Of a DNA stretch of 5,878 nucleotides, positions 5,545-5,878 are shown piece by piece (position 1 is the stretch's first letter; each line of letters starts with the position of its first letter). Under the pieces are notes generated by a model that saw only the letters and a list, made by a program, of their open reading frames with translations, ran no database searches and was not told the DNA's origin. The translations under genes and the position numbers were made by a program. Source of the DNA: DAOUFU01 sp034429275 (lineage in GTDB: Bacteria; Chloroflexota; Anaerolineae; Aggregatilineales; Aggregatilineaceae); the NCBI GenBank assembly GCA_034429275.1, contig DAOUFU010000006.1:1-5878 (forward strand). Direction: 5' to 3'.

Positions 5545-5878
5545 ATGACCCAGACTCAACCTGCCCTGCTCCCTACTGGCCAACCGCGTATCGAACACCT
5601 GGAAATGCGCGGGATCGTTAAGACTTTTCCGGGCGTGCTTGCTGCAGACCACATCGATTTTGATGTGCGTGCGGGCGAGGTCCATGCGCTGCTGGGCGAA
5701 AATGGCGCGGGCAAAAGCACCCTGATGAAGATTCTGTACGGCCTGTACCAGCCCAATCAGGGCGAGATTCTGCTGAACGGCAAACGGATCGAAATTCCCT
5801 CGCCGACTGCCGCGATCAGTCATGGAATCGGCATGGTGCACCAGCATTTTATGTTGGTTCCCAGCCTGACCGTGGCCG
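5545..5878 (+). CDS. ABC transporter ATP-binding protein, RbsA-like, N-terminal part (runs off the window)
   Basis: The first 111 codons of an ATPase whose family usually has two nucleotide-binding domains (about 500 residues). An ~18-residue polar leader precedes MRGIVKTFPGVLAADHIDF (21-39), which includes a probable adenine-stacking Phe28. Walker A is GENGAGKST (51-59, Lys57), followed by LMKILYGLYQP (60-70). The Q-loop is VHQHFMLVP (98-106, Gln100). This sequence is typical of ATPases serving BMP-type nucleoside importers and sugar importers such as RbsA/MglA. The start is ATG 5545. An in-frame TGA at 5536-5538 limits alternatives to GTG 5539, and only a weak site (GAGTGAG, 5533-5539) lies upstream. 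It would energise the two permeases encoded upstream. Signature, Walker B and the second domain lie beyond the edge. Confidence 0.95.
   Translation, partial: MTQTQPALLPTGQPRIEHLEMRGIVKTFPGVLAADHIDFDVRAGEVHALLGENGAGKSTLMKILYGLYQPNQGEILLNGKRIEIPSPTAAISHGIGMVHQHFMLVPSLTVA

Overview
The window looks like chromosomal DNA of a moderately GC-rich bacterium. A member of the Chloroflexota (Anaerolineae-like) is my best guess. This rests on the Pro/Thr-rich extracytoplasmic linker at the left edge, the style of the paired-cysteine repeats after it, and a substrate-binding protein that resembles ones I recall from that phylum. It is inference, not a database result. All supported genes are on the + strand.

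Left part (1-965): the 3' end of a gene that enters from outside the window. Its frame encodes a Pro/Thr linker followed by two copies of a ~130-residue extracytoplasmic repeat. The copies align without a gap and share four cysteines. The frame is broken by one amber codon (306-308) inside the first copy, although homology runs straight through it. This is the most unusual observation in the window. It could be a recent nonsense mutation, a sequencing error or, less likely, readthrough.

Middle part (1062-1835): a stand-alone response-regulator-like protein with a receiver-like domain and a LuxR/GerE-type helix-turn-helix. Several receiver signature residues are replaced, so phosphorylation control is doubtful. 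A rho-independent terminator follows it. No histidine kinase gene is in the window.

Right part (about 1886-5878): an ABC importer operon of the BMP/PnrA type (nucleoside-type uptake, RbsA-like ATPase). The order is permease, permease, substrate-binding protein, ATPase. A candidate extended -10 promoter and a ~95-nt leader precede the first permease. The two permease genes overlap by ATGA. The binding-protein gene follows a 183-nt spacer holding direct repeats and small hairpins, and a perfect 12-bp hairpin lies between it and the ATPase gene, which runs off the right edge. Together these genes would make an importer: the binding protein captures a nucleoside-like ligand outside the membrane, the two permeases form the channel, and the ATPase drives transport. 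The operon is ordinary in content. Gene order, the lack of a lipobox cysteine in the binding protein, and the spacer structures are its mildly unusual points. I see no CRISPR array, tRNA, rRNA or mobile element.
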